Shown here piece by piece: positions 44,189 to 54,000 of a DNA stretch of 64,000 bases (positions within the stretch are counted from its first letter, which is position 1; the number at the start of each line of letters is the position of its first letter). The notes under the pieces were generated by a model. It was not told where the DNA came from. It worked only from the letters and a program-made list of their open reading frames with translations, and searched no databases. Both the position numbers and the translations under genes were made by a program. Origin of the DNA: Thalassobius sp034670005 (GTDB taxonomy: Bacteria; Pseudomonadota; Alphaproteobacteria; Rhodobacterales; Rhodobacteraceae). The DNA is taken from contig NZ_JAXMOH010000001.1 of the NCBI RefSeq assembly GCF_034670005.1, positions 372,001 through 436,000 of the forward strand. The letters run 5' to 3'.

Positions 44189-46648
44189 ATGACCACCACT
44201 TTCCCCAATCAGGCCCAGGTTGTTATCATCGGGGGCGGTTCGATTGGCTGTAACCTGGCCTATCATCTGACCAAGCTCGGCATGACCGATGTCGTGGTGA
44301 TCGAACGTGACAAGCTGACGTCGGGTACGACGTGGCATGCAGCTGGGGAAATCGTGCCTGCCATCCTCAGCACTGAATGGGAATGCGAACTCTACACCTA
44401 TGGCCGAAACCTGATTGCCGGGCTAGAGGCCGAAACCGGGCAAGCCACCGGCTTCCGTCAACCGGGTTATATCCAACCGGCGGATACGGTCGAACGGCTG
44501 GAAGAAATGCGGCGCGGCGCGGCCTTCATGAACCGATTTGGCATCGAAGTGCATGAAATCACTCCGGCAGAAGCTGCCGAACGTTTTCCCATCGGCGATT
44601 TTTCAAAAACCATCGCCGCGTTCTGGTATCCGCAAGAGGGCCGCACCAATCCGGTCGATACCACAATGGCGCTGGCCCGGGGGGCCCGCAACCGTGGTGC
44701 CCGGATATTCGAAGATACGAGAGTAGACGACATCCTGACCCGCGATGGTCGCGCGGTCGGGGTGCGCACCGACAAGGGTGAAATCGCCGCCGAACATGTG
44801 GTGATTTGCGCCGGTATGTGGTCGCGCCAGATCGGCGGCCGCGCCGGTCTCAACCTGCCGCTACAAGCCGCCGAACATTATTACCTGATCACCGAACCGA
44901 TGCAGGGGATAACCCGCGATCTGCCGCTGGTCGAAGACCCCCACAGCTGGGCCTATTTCCGCGAAGAGACCGGCGGATTACTGATCGGTCTGTTTGAACC
45001 GGATGCCGCACCCTGGCATATCGACGCGATCCCCGAAAATTTCACATTCGGAGAAATCGAACCCGATTGGGACCGGTTGACGCCGCATTTGGAAAGAGCG
45101 TTCCAACGGGTACCTTCTGCAGCCAATGCGGGTCTGCGCAAATTGTTCTGCGGCCCAGAAAGCTTCACCCCCGACCTTTCCCCACTGGTGGGTGAAACGC
45201 CGGAGTTGCGCAATTGCTGGGTGGCGGCAGGCCTCAATTCGCTGGGCATCCTGAACGGGCCCGGTATCGGTATGGCTCTGGCGCATTGGATCATAGACGG
45301 ACACTGCCCGGTCGATCACACCGCCTTTAACGCTGACCGTTTTGCCGATGGCAGCCACAACACACCCGCGTTCCGCCGCGCCCGAACGCCGGAATTGCTG
45401 GCCAAGAGCTTTGGCGCGCATTTCCCGAATGAAAGCTTCAAGACCGCGCGCGGCCTCAAACAATCTGCCCTGCATGATCGTCTCGCCGCAGCGGGCGCTT
45501 ATTACAGCGAAAGTCACGGCTGGGAACTGCCCGACTGGTTTGCACCAACACCGGAGCAGGCCAAAATAGACACCTACAGCTGGGGCCGTCAGAATTGGTG
45601 GGACTGGCACGCCGAAGAACACCGCGCCGCGCGCGAAGACGTGATCGTCATGGACATGTCTTCGATGGCCAAGTTCATGGTGCAGGGACGCGATGCCTGC
45701 GCTCTGCTCAACCGGATCAGCTGCAACAACGTGGACGTGGACCCGGGCCGTGTCGTTTATACCGCCTGGGCCAATGAAACGGGCTGCTTTGAAGCCGACC
45801 TGACGGTGACACGATTGGCCGATGACCGCTTCCTCGTCGTGGTGGGCGAAAATTCTCAAGGCCATACCGAAACCTGGATGCGCCGTCATATCAGGGCGGG
45901 CGAATTCGTCACCATCACCGACGTCACACCCGGCATTACTCAGATCAACGTGCATGGCCCGAAAGCGCGGACATTGTTACAGAAACTGAGCGATGCAGAC
46001 CTGTCCAATGACAACTTCCCCTTCATGACCGCCCGGCATATCGACGTGGGTTTCTTTAACATACTGGCGCTTCGGGTGACCTATGTCGGTGAACTTGGCT
46101 GGGAATTACACGTGCCGACCCTGCATGCAGTTCAGGTCTACGACCTGCTGATCGAAGCGGGTCGCGATCTGGGCCTGCGCAACGCGGGCATGCAGACACT
46201 GTCATCACTCCGGCTGGAAAAAGCCTATCGCGATTTCGGGGTCGATGTGGACAACACCGACAACCCGATCGAGGCGGGGCTGGGGTTTGCTGTGCAACTG
46301 GACAAACCGGACGGTTTCATCGGTCGTGATGCGCTGGCGGCGATTAAAAGCGCGGGCACGCCGAAGCGGCGGATGCTGCAATTCCTTTTACAGGATCCCG
46401 CGCCATTGCTGCACGGCAACGAAATGATTTACCTGAACGGTCAGTCAGTCGGCTATATCCAAGTCGGCGCCTACGGGCACACGCTTGGCGGTGCTGTGGG
46501 TATCGGGTTTGCCGAACTGGACACGCCCCTGACCATCGACATCATCAAAACCGGCAGTTGGGAAATCGAAATAGCGGGCAAAAAATTCAAGGCTGAAGCG
46601 TCACTCAAACCGCTGTTCGATACCAAAATGGAACGCGTCCGAAGCTGA
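44189..46648 (+). CDS. FAD-dependent dimethylglycine/sarcosine dehydrogenase-like protein with GcvT domain
   Basis: An 819-residue two-part enzyme. The N-terminal DAO domain has GGGSIG at 15-20 and TTWHAAGE, where His50 matches the covalent FAD site of dimethylglycine and sarcosine dehydrogenases. A linker (FAO_M-type) precedes a C-terminal aminomethyltransferase/GcvT domain (MDMSSMAKFMVQG; ITQINVHGPKAR; GYIQVGAYGHTLGG) that would pass the released one-carbon unit to tetrahydrofolate. The ATG at 44189 has CGGAG eight bases upstream; an ATG at 44174 is the alternative. The substrate may be dimethylglycine, sarcosine or another N-methyl amine. Confidence 0.87.
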   Translation: MTTTFPNQAQVVIIGGGSIGCNLAYHLTKLGMTDVVVIERDKLTSGTTWHAAGEIVPAILSTEWECELYTYGRNLIAGLEAETGQATGFRQPGYIQPADTVERLEEMRRGAAFMNRFGIEVHEITPAEAAERFPIGDFSKTIAAFWYPQEGRTNPVDTTMALARGARNRGARIFEDTRVDDILTRDGRAVGVRTDKGEIAAEHVVICAGMWSRQIGGRAGLNLPLQAAEHYYLITEPMQGITRDLPLVEDPHSWAYFREETGGLLIGLFEPDAAPWHIDAIPENFTFGEIEPDWDRLTPHLERAFQRVPSAANAGLRKLFCGPESFTPDLSPLVGETPELRNCWVAAGLNSLGILNGPGIGMALAHWIIDGHCPVDHTAFNADRFADGSHNTPAFRRARTPELLAKSFGAHFPNESFKTARGLKQSALHDRLAAAGAYYSESHGWELPDWFAPTPEQAKIDTYSWGRQNWWDWHAEEHRAAREDVIVMDMSSMAKFMVQGRDACALLNRISCNNVDVDPGRVVYTAWANETGCFEADLTVTRLADDRFLVVVGENSQGHTETWMRRHIRAGEFVTITDVTPGITQINVHGPKARTLLQKLSDADLSNDNFPFMTARHIDVGFFNILALRVTYVGELGWELHVPTLHAVQVYDLLIEAGRDLGLRNAGMQTLSSLRLEKAYRDFGVDVDNTDNPIEAGLGFAVQLDKPDGFIGRDALAAIKSAGTPKRRMLQFLLQDPAPLLHGNEMIYLNGQSVGYIQVGAYGHTLGGAVGIGFAELDTPLTIDIIKTGSWEIEIAGKKFKAEASLKPLFDTKMERVRS

Positions 46649-46730
46649 ACAAAGCGGACCTGCCGGTGACGCCTGAGGGTATGGCATTGGGATGTCAGGC
46701 TCCGCGCTTCTCCGCCGATTGCGCCATGTG

Positions 46731-47897
46731 TCAGACCAACAGGTCCGCACCGGATTCGATATAGCTTGCTACATCGCCCATATAGGTCTCGAACATGATG
46801 CCGGAGCTGCCATAGCCGAGCTGCGTGGTGGTCCCGCTGTGGCTAACCACCATTTCACTGCCAGTAAGCGCGGTCCCGATCACGCTGGACCCAGGCGTAC
46901 CATACGCGGTCAATGCATCATCCGTCGTTTGCGAACTGAAATAAAGCTGTTCCAGATCAACGTCTTCTCGAGTGGTATCGCGCAGAGCCACGGTCAGGTT
47001 TTCCATTGTAATGATGAGATACCCATTGCCAGTCTCGCGGAAGGTGAACCCGTCCGGGGTGCCACTTGCCGTGGTCGACACGCCGGAAAACAGCGGCAGG
47101 TCCGCTGCTGACACGTCGGCCAGGGTGTCACCGGTAGTATACCCGTCCGGGGTGCCGCCTGCCGTTGACGCAACACCCGTGAACAAAAGCAGATCGTCAG
47201 CCGAAAAATCCTGCACGACGGTCCTTTGCGCCGATCCGGTATCGAATACGAACACGTCGGCCCCCGTCCCGCCGGTGGACCTGTTTTCACCGCTGCCGGC
47301 GTCGATCACATCGTTGCCCCGGCCGCCGCTCAGCCGGTCGTTACCAGTTCCGCCGCGCAGCATGTCGTGGCCGCGGCCGCCGTTCAGTATGTCGCGCCCG
47401 TCATCGCCCGACAAGTAATCGTTTCCCGAACCGCCAAAGACCCGGTCATCGCCATCGTCGCCGAACAGCACGTCGTCGCCGTGGCGACCGGCAAGCCGGT
47501 CATTCAACACCGAACCATGCGCCAGGTCATCGCCGCGATGCCCTTTGAAATTCAGCGCAACCTGCGTTTCGGTCAGGTTCGCCAGAATCTTTGGCAAATC
47601 GGCGATCTGATTTTCGGTGAAGCCGATGTCGATGCCTTTGAACGTGCCGGTGCCCAGCAGATCACCATCGTCATAGAAAGAAAAACTGAGACCGTGATTG
47701 GTCTGTGTAAACTGCATGATCGCCGTCACCTGCGGGGCTCCAGGCAGTATCTCGGTGCCGGACGCGTCCATTGTGAACAGCGCAGATTTGGGGCTGGACG
47801 CATCCAGCAAGAACATCCCGTCCGCCATGGCTGCCATCAGGAAATCCAGGTCGATGCCGACTTTGGTGGCAGTGCTGAAAGTCAATGTCGCGGTCAT
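46731..47897 (-). CDS. RTX calcium-binding repeat protein
   Basis: A 388-residue acidic protein without a signal peptide, suited to type I secretion. Residues 1-120 have no recognised domain. About nine GGxGxD-type nonapeptides lie at 137-215 (for example GGSGNDYLS, GGTGNDRLS), which would form a calcium beta-roll. A duplicated motif of the form GVxSTAxGTPDG occurs near 243 and 275. The C-terminal 100 residues are Thr/Ser-rich. No toxin or enzyme domain was seen. It is divergent from a TetR gene with two palindromes in between, so it is probably under that repressor. Confidence 0.82.
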   Translation of the reverse strand: MTATLTFSTATKVGIDLDFLMAAMADGMFLLDASSPKSALFTMDASGTEILPGAPQVTAIMQFTQTNHGLSFSFYDDGDLLGTGTFKGIDIGFTENQIADLPKILANLTETQVALNFKGHRGDDLAHGSVLNDRLAGRHGDDVLFGDDGDDRVFGGSGNDYLSGDDGRDILNGGRGHDMLRGGTGNDRLSGGRGNDVIDAGSGENRSTGGTGADVFVFDTGSAQRTVVQDFSADDLLLFTGVASTAGGTPDGYTTGDTLADVSAADLPLFSGVSTTASGTPDGFTFRETGNGYLIITMENLTVALRDTTREDVDLEQLYFSSQTTDDALTAYGTPGSSVIGTALTGSEMVVSHSGTTTQLGYGSSGIMFETYMGDVASYIESGADLLV

Positions 47898-47971
47898 AAT
47901 TGTGTGTTCCTTTGAAACCCAGGGCCCCTTACAACCGGCCTAAATTGCCAGCCCGCTGGATTGCCCCTTTA

Positions 47972-47986
47972 CTTACCATTGGTAAG
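47972..47986. promoter_or_regulatory. TetR operator 1 (CTTACCATTGGTAAG)
   Basis: Perfect palindrome with 6-bp arms and a 3-bp centre, in the spacer between the RTX gene and the TetR gene. A second site with nearly the same arms lies 23 bp away centre to centre, about two helical turns, so both could be filled on one DNA face. Confidence 0.7.
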
Positions 47987-47995
47987 TTAGATATT

Positions 47996-48008
47996 TTACC
48001 AACGGTAA
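47996..48008. promoter_or_regulatory. TetR operator 2 (TTACCAACGGTAA)
   Basis: Perfect palindrome with 5-bp arms and a 3-bp centre, 20 bp upstream of the tetR ATG at 48029. Same half-site (TTACC) as operator 1. Confidence 0.7.
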
Positions 48009-48028
48009 GAAGTCAACGGGCCAGATCG

Positions 48029-48613
48029 ATGTCGAAAACAAAAACCAGCGTACAGATCCTTGCGATCGCCCGCGAAATCCTTGCTAAGGAAGGTTTTTCT
48101 GCGGTTTCGTTTGATGCCATCGCCCGTCGCTTGGGGAAGTCAAAGCAAGCGGTTCTCTACTGGTTTCCAACCAAGCACGACCTGCTGGCAGCGATGTTTC
48201 TGCCATGGCTGGAAGCCGAAACCGAATCTGCTATCTCCGCATTGTCAGGCGCCACCAACAGGACCGAAGCAATCGGTCTGTTCATACGCGCAGTAGCGCA
48301 GTTCCACCTTGAAGACCTCGACCGCTTTCGCATGATGTATCTGGTACCGCAGACAACCAGCACCCGCCCGCAAGAGCCGGGCAACGCGGCTGTAGTCAAT
48401 CAGGTCCATCCGGTTACGACCCGCCTCTATGCTGCGCTGGCAGATCATCTTGGTACAGATCCCGTCGCCGCGCGCGCACAAGCGGTGGCTATCCATGCTG
48501 CTGTTCTTGGCCTGATCCTTATGGTCGCGCTTGGTGAGTCCTTGAACGATCCGCTGAAGCAGTCAGAAACACAGCTCGTCGATGCATTGGTCAACAGCCT
48601 GACCGCAACATAA
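48029..48613 (+). CDS. TetR family transcriptional regulator
   Basis: A 194-residue repressor with a helix-turn-helix at about 25-50 (FDAIARRLGKSKQAVLYWF, ending in the usual Tyr-Trp-Phe). The C-terminal ligand domain is not assigned. The ATG at 48029 begins the conserved part; the 43 extra upstream codons would read through both palindromes and were rejected. The palindromes support autoregulation and control of the divergent RTX gene. The ligand is unknown. Confidence 0.87.
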   Translation: MSKTKTSVQILAIAREILAKEGFSAVSFDAIARRLGKSKQAVLYWFPTKHDLLAAMFLPWLEAETESAISALSGATNRTEAIGLFIRAVAQFHLEDLDRFRMMYLVPQTTSTRPQEPGNAAVVNQVHPVTTRLYAALADHLGTDPVAARAQAVAIHAAVLGLILMVALGESLNDPLKQSETQLVDALVNSLTAT

Positions 48614-48948
48614 CAAATAACCAAAAAAACCTGCTGAGTGATCGGCACCCAACCAACAGCACTGGCGCGACGTCGTCACGGCAAAGAGCAAGCGAACTGC
48701 CTTACCGCTGCCTTACCTGCGCGACTGTGGCGCAGCCCGCTGCTGCCTCATTTCGACGAGGTGCGGGCCGAGATGCCCGGCGTTTAGACGGGGGATGTGG
48801 ACAATCCTGAACCACGATCAGGCACCCCCAGAACAGACAGCGGCGAGAAAAAGAGCGCCTCAACAGTCTGCTGACTTGTGCTCAACCTATATTGACACAT
48901 CTGTCATTTTGACATATTTGCCACTTCGAATAAGCCAAAGAGAGATTC
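48614..48948. other. Intergenic stretch before the RND operon
   Basis: 335 bp without a convincing gene. A 49-codon open frame from GTG 48638 to the stop at 48785-48787 has coding-like composition (contains LWRSPLLPHFDEVRAEMPG) and may be a remnant of an unknown gene, but no family was recognised. The 3' third carries the RND promoter region and operator. Confidence 0.4.
48893..48906. promoter_or_regulatory. Candidate RND operator (TGACA-CATC-TGTCA)
   Basis: Perfect palindrome with 5-bp arms, overlapping a TTGACA hexamer (48892-48897), 43 bp upstream of the first RND adaptor. A second TTGACA is at 48909-48914. It is a likely binding site for the TetR regulator encoded at the end of the operon. 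Confidence 0.6.
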
Positions 48949-50001
48949 ATGAACCGATCTTCATTTCTCACGGCCATTGCTGTCGCTTTCCTGCCTCTCG
49001 CGGCGGTAGCAGAGACCGCGCTGCCCGTCGAAATCATCGCGGTACACGCAACGCCCAGCCTCATCGACTATCAGCTCGTCGGTAAGATAGAGGCCGCCGA
49101 TTCCTTTCCCGGCGCATTCCGCGCCAGCGGACGTATCGCCGAAATCACCGTCGAAACCGGAGACCACGTTCCTGCCGGATCGGTCATCGCACGTCTTGAT
49201 GCGACACAAGCCCAGGCAGCGGTTGCAGGTGCTCGAGCGGGGCTCGCGGCTGCAGAGGCGTCTATGCGCCAGGCAGAACAGGCCCGCGACCGCGCGCGCA
49301 ACCTGCTTGATCGGGGTGCAGGCACGCAATCGCAGCTCGATGCCGCCGAACAAGCGTTCTTGACCGCCCAGGCTTTTGAAAGTCAGTCGCAGGCCGGACT
49401 TGAAACGGCGATGCAAGCCGTCGAAGATACAGTTATTCGCACGAAAAACGCGCTGATCGTGCTCGACAAGCTTGCCCAAGCCGGCGAAATCGTCGGGCCC
49501 GGACAGGAAGTTCTGACACTCGCAACCGATGGCCACCTGGAAGTCCTGTTTCTGTCTCCCGATATGGCAGGTCTCGAAGAAATGCAGGGCGTAGAGGTCG
49601 AACTCCAGCGGCGGACCGGTCTGTCGATCAAAACGAAAATCACGAAAATCTCTCCTGTTTTAACCTCGAGCGGTACAGTTGAAGTCCGGGCCGAAATTCC
49701 ATCCGCTGCCGCAACAGGCTTCACCATCGGAGATACGGTCGAAGGCCATGTTCGCCGGGAAACAGCGCCGTTTCATACCATCCCCTGGACAGCGCTATCG
49801 GTCACCCGCAATGGCCCAGCGGTCTGGATTGTCGATCCCAAGTCGATGACGGTGCACCAAAACCAGATCGTAATCGAAAGCTATAGCGACTTCGGCATCA
49901 CCGTTTCAGAAGGGCTGGCCGAGGGCATGCTTGTGGTCGGGGCCGGGTCGCAATCGCTCTATGAGGGAAAAATCGTAGCCCGGGCAGGAGAACCCAAATG
50001 A
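48949..50001 (+). CDS. RND efflux periplasmic adaptor (first)
   Basis: A 350-residue membrane-fusion protein with a signal peptide (1-21, ending VAETA). Lipoyl-like half-motifs flank a helical hairpin: SGRIAEITVETGDHVPAGSVI (shortened: GRIAEITVETGDHVPAG, about 58-74) and, after a coiled coil of about 90-140, the second half near 150-175. A beta-barrel domain follows (IGDTVEGHVRRE). No lipobox was seen. It bridges the RND pump and an outer-membrane channel. Its stop overlaps the second adaptor by 4 bp. First gene of a four-gene operon. Confidence 0.88.
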   Translation: MNRSSFLTAIAVAFLPLAAVAETALPVEIIAVHATPSLIDYQLVGKIEAADSFPGAFRASGRIAEITVETGDHVPAGSVIARLDATQAQAAVAGARAGLAAAEASMRQAEQARDRARNLLDRGAGTQSQLDAAEQAFLTAQAFESQSQAGLETAMQAVEDTVIRTKNALIVLDKLAQAGEIVGPGQEVLTLATDGHLEVLFLSPDMAGLEEMQGVEVELQRRTGLSIKTKITKISPVLTSSGTVEVRAEIPSAAATGFTIGDTVEGHVRRETAPFHTIPWTALSVTRNGPAVWIVDPKSMTVHQNQIVIESYSDFGITVSEGLAEGMLVVGAGSQSLYEGKIVARAGEPK

Positions 50002-51065
50002 AACCAGTCATCGCGACAATGGTCTTTGCGTTGCTTCCCTTGGTAGCTGTTGCAGAAGACACTCCGATTGCGGCGGCCTCGCCGCGCCCTGTGATATCCG
50101 AAATCGTCACAGCCGATCCGGCCCGCGCCCGCAGCTTCCCAGGCGTAATCGCTGGTGAAGATGTAGCGACGTTGGGATTTCTAACCGGCGGGCGGATCGC
50201 TTCTGTTTCGGTTACGGCTGGCGATCAGGTCACCAAGGGTACCACCTTGGCCACGCTTGACGAGGTCACACTGGATCAGGATATGGCAACAGCGCGCGCC
50301 GCGTTGGCCTCTGCACAGGCAAGGGCAACGTTGGCCCAGCAGCAATTCGAGCGCACCCAAACGCTGAGCGAACGTGGCGTGGCCAGTAATGCCATGCTGG
50401 ACAGTGCGCGCGCCAATCGGGATGCTATGGCTGCTGATACCGAAAATGCCCGGGCCAGCCTGACCCGGGCGGAAGACGCCGCGCAATACGGCACTCTGAC
50501 TGCACCGCGCGACGGAATCGTTCTTGCCGTGATGGTCGAACCCGGCGCCACAGTGTCGGCGGGGTCTGCGGTCACCAAACTCGCCGATCCGAAAGGTCGG
50601 GAAGCCATCATTGACGTGCCCGAGGCCTTTGCAGTGGTGCTTCCACCCGATGCAGCCTTCAGTCTGCGCCGCCATTCAAACGACACCGAAACCACCAGTG
50701 CCCGGCTCTCGGTCACCGAACCAATGTCCGATACCAGCCTCGGCACTCGACGCCTGCGCCTTACCCTCGACGAACCGCCCGAGGATTACCGCATCGGTAG
50801 CCTGATCGAAGCCACTTATGCCGAGGCACGCGCACCGCTAATGACCCTGCCCCGCGTCGCCATCACCCACAGCCCGGACGGTGATCCCGGCGTCTGGCGC
50901 GTCGAAGGTCAGGACCGTCGTGTGCATTTCACCAACATCACTCTTGGCGCAGACATCAACGACAGGGTCATCGTCCGCGAGGGCATTGCCGTGGGGGACG
51001 AAATCGTCACCCGTGGGGTGCACAGCCTGACTGAAAACCAAACCGTGGGGGGGCGTCTGGAATGA
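49998..51065 (+). CDS. RND efflux periplasmic adaptor (second)
   Basis: A 355-residue adaptor with a signal peptide (1-19, ending AVAED). The first lipoyl half GGRIASVSVTAGDQVTKG is at about 63-80. The helical hairpin (about 90-150) ends with YGTLTAPRDGIVLAVMVEPG, the second lipoyl half. It is only distantly similar to the first adaptor, so they are not a recent duplication. It overlaps its neighbours by 4 bp on both sides. Two different adaptors serving one pump suggest a hetero-oligomeric adaptor ring. Confidence 0.88.
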   Translation: MKPVIATMVFALLPLVAVAEDTPIAAASPRPVISEIVTADPARARSFPGVIAGEDVATLGFLTGGRIASVSVTAGDQVTKGTTLATLDEVTLDQDMATARAALASAQARATLAQQQFERTQTLSERGVASNAMLDSARANRDAMAADTENARASLTRAEDAAQYGTLTAPRDGIVLAVMVEPGATVSAGSAVTKLADPKGREAIIDVPEAFAVVLPPDAAFSLRRHSNDTETTSARLSVTEPMSDTSLGTRRLRLTLDEPPEDYRIGSLIEATYAEARAPLMTLPRVAITHSPDGDPGVWRVEGQDRRVHFTNITLGADINDRVIVREGIAVGDEIVTRGVHSLTENQTVGGRLE

Positions 51066-54000
51066 CACGCTTCAATCTATCAGACTGGGCACTGAACCAC
51101 CGCTCGTTCACATGGTTCCTGATGATCGTCTCAATGATCGCAGGCGCGATCAGCTATACCTCGATGGGGCGTGAAGAAGACCCTTCGTTCACGATTCCGA
51201 CCATGGTTGTGGCGGCCTCCATGCCCGGCGCCACCGCCGAAGAAATGCTAAGTCAGGTCACCGACCGGATCGAGCAAAAATTACAGGAACTCGACGGGCT
51301 CGATATCACCCGCTCGGTCACCTATCCCGGTCAGACAGTCGTTTATGTCGATCTCGGCGATGGCGTGTCAGGGGATGAAATTGACGCCCGCTGGCTGCGC
51401 GTACGCAATCTGATGTCGGATATCCGAGGGGAATTCCCGCAGGAATTCAAGGGGTTTTCCTTTAACGACGATTTCGGCGACGTGTTTGGGAACGTCTATG
51501 CCTTCACCTCCGACGGGTATTCGCCCGATGAGGTCAAAACCTATGCCGAACACATCCGCGATCAGGTTCAGACCCTCGACGCGGCTGGCAAAGTCGACCT
51601 GATCGGCACCCGTGAACGGGTCGCCCATATCGAGTTTTCCACCACCCGGCTTGCCGCGCTCGGCCTTGATGGTCAAAGCGTGTTGCACGCGATCGCCGCG
51701 CAGAACCAGATCGTGCCGTCCGGATCAATCCAGACCGCAGATGAACGTATCCTGATCCGTGTCAGCGGCCAGTTCGACGACGTCGAAGCGCTCGCTGATG
51801 CCCCGCTCAGAATTGGCGGTGTTTTCTTCACGCTGGCCGATGTTGCCAAAGTAACCGAGGGTTATGCCGATCCGCCGAAATCTTTGGTGCGGTATAATGG
51901 CCAAGAAGCCATCGGATTGATCGTAGGTATGCGCGAAGGTGAAAACATCTTAGCTTTTGGGACAGAGCTGGACACTCTGATGGATCAGCTCGAAGCAGAT
52001 TTGCCGATCGGCATAGAGATACACAAAGTCGCCGATCAGCCACGCGTCGTGGAAGAAAGCGTCGGCCATTTCCTCAGGGCATTGGCCGAGGCCGTGGTGA
52101 TCGTGCTCGCGGTCAGCTTCGTATCCCTCGGTGCACGCGCTGGCTTTATCGTGTCGCTGACTATCCCGCTGGTTTTGGCACTGACCTTCGTGGTTCTCGA
52201 TGCCATGGGAGTCACGCTCCAACGGATATCTCTTGGGGCTTTGATCATCGCGCTCGGCCTGCTTGTCGATGACGCGATGATCACCATTGAAACGATGATA
52301 TCGCGTCTTGAAAAGGGCGAAAGCCGCGCCAGGGCCGCGTCACACGCGTGGACCTCAATCGCCTGGCCGATGCTCAGCGGGACGCTGATCACCGCGGCGG
52401 GCTTTATTCCGATCGGGTTGAACGGATCGTCGGCAGGCGAATACACGATTTCGCTGTTCTATGTCATCGGAATTTCGCTACTGATCAGCTGGTTCGTCGC
52501 AGTGATGTTCGCGCCGGTGCTTGGCGCTACGTTCCTGCCGAAGAAATGGAAACATCATGATCCAGCCCCCGGACCGCTGCGACGTCTGTTCCACGTAATG
52601 CTGCGCTTTTCGATGCGGTTCCGCTATCTCACGATCCTGTTGACGATGGGTATTTTCGCGGTCTCCGTGGTCGGTCTTGGCAAGGTCGAGCAACAGTTCT
52701 TCCCGACCTCGGACCGCCCCGAAATCGTGGTCGACGTTTCGCTGCGCCAGAATGTCAGCTTCTTTGCCACCGATACCGAAATAGCGACGTTCGAAGACTG
52801 GCTCAGCCAGCAGGAGGGCGTGGAATTCTGGACGACTTATGTCGGCGACGGTGCCCCGCGCTTTGTACTGACTCTGCAAGGTCCGACCGCCGGACCGCAT
52901 GTCGGTCAGGTGGTGATCATGACCACCGGATCGCAAGCGCGCGACCGGCTGGCAAAGGCGATTGCCGACTATTCTGAACAGCGGGTCGGTGTCGAATTCT
53001 TCGCAAAATATGTCGAACTCGGCCCGCCTGTTGGCAAACCGGTGCAATATCGTATCACCGGACCCAATGCAGACATCCTGCGCGACAGTGGGCGGGAATT
53101 GGCTGCGGTGCTGGCCCGGGACTCGCGACTGCACGCTGTCGGTCTCGACTGGAACGAACCGGTGCGCGTCGTGCGGGTCAATCTCGATCAAGCCCGACTG
53201 CGCCAGCTTGGGCTGACCCAATCGGACGTGTCGGGAGTGCTCGCCAGCCTATTCGAGGGCAGTCAGGTCACCCAGCTACGTCAGAACCGCGATTTGATCG
53301 ACGTGCTGATGCGCGGCGAAGCTAAGGACAGGACGTCTCTGAAGGCACTTCAGAACCTTCAATTCGCCAGCGCCCAAGGCGTGCCGATCCCGCTATCGTC
53401 GATTGCAACGCTGGAATGGGTGACCGAACAGCCTATCCTCTATCAACGCAACCGCAAACCTGTGATTACAGTCAGCGCCGCGATCCTGACCAAGGATCAG
53501 CCAGCCACTATCGTGTCGGCGCTGGAAAACGACATTGCTGCATTCCAGGCCAGCCTGCCCCGCGGCTATAACGTGGCTGTCGGTGGCACCGTGGCGGAAA
53601 GCGCTGACAGCCAGGCCCCGATAATGGCCGCCGTGCCGATCATGGTGTTCATCATTCTGCTGCTGACCATGATGCAGGTGCAAAGCTTCCGCACCATGTT
53701 CGTGGTGATGGCGGTGGCGCCGCTGGGGCTGATCGGCGTGGTCGCGTCGTTGTTGATCTCAGGGGCGCCGTTGGGCTTTGTCGCTTTCCTCGGGGTTCTC
53801 GCGCTGATAGGTATCCTGATCCGCAACTCGATCATCCTTGCGCAAGCTATCAACGATCTGATCGCCGAAGGTAAAAGCCGCTGGGACGCCGTGTTCCTTG
53901 CCTCGGATCAGCGGGCGCGCCCGATCCTGTTGACAGCCGCCGCCGCCTCTCTCGCGCTGATCCCAATTTCGCGCCAGGTATTCTGGGGACCGATGGCCTA

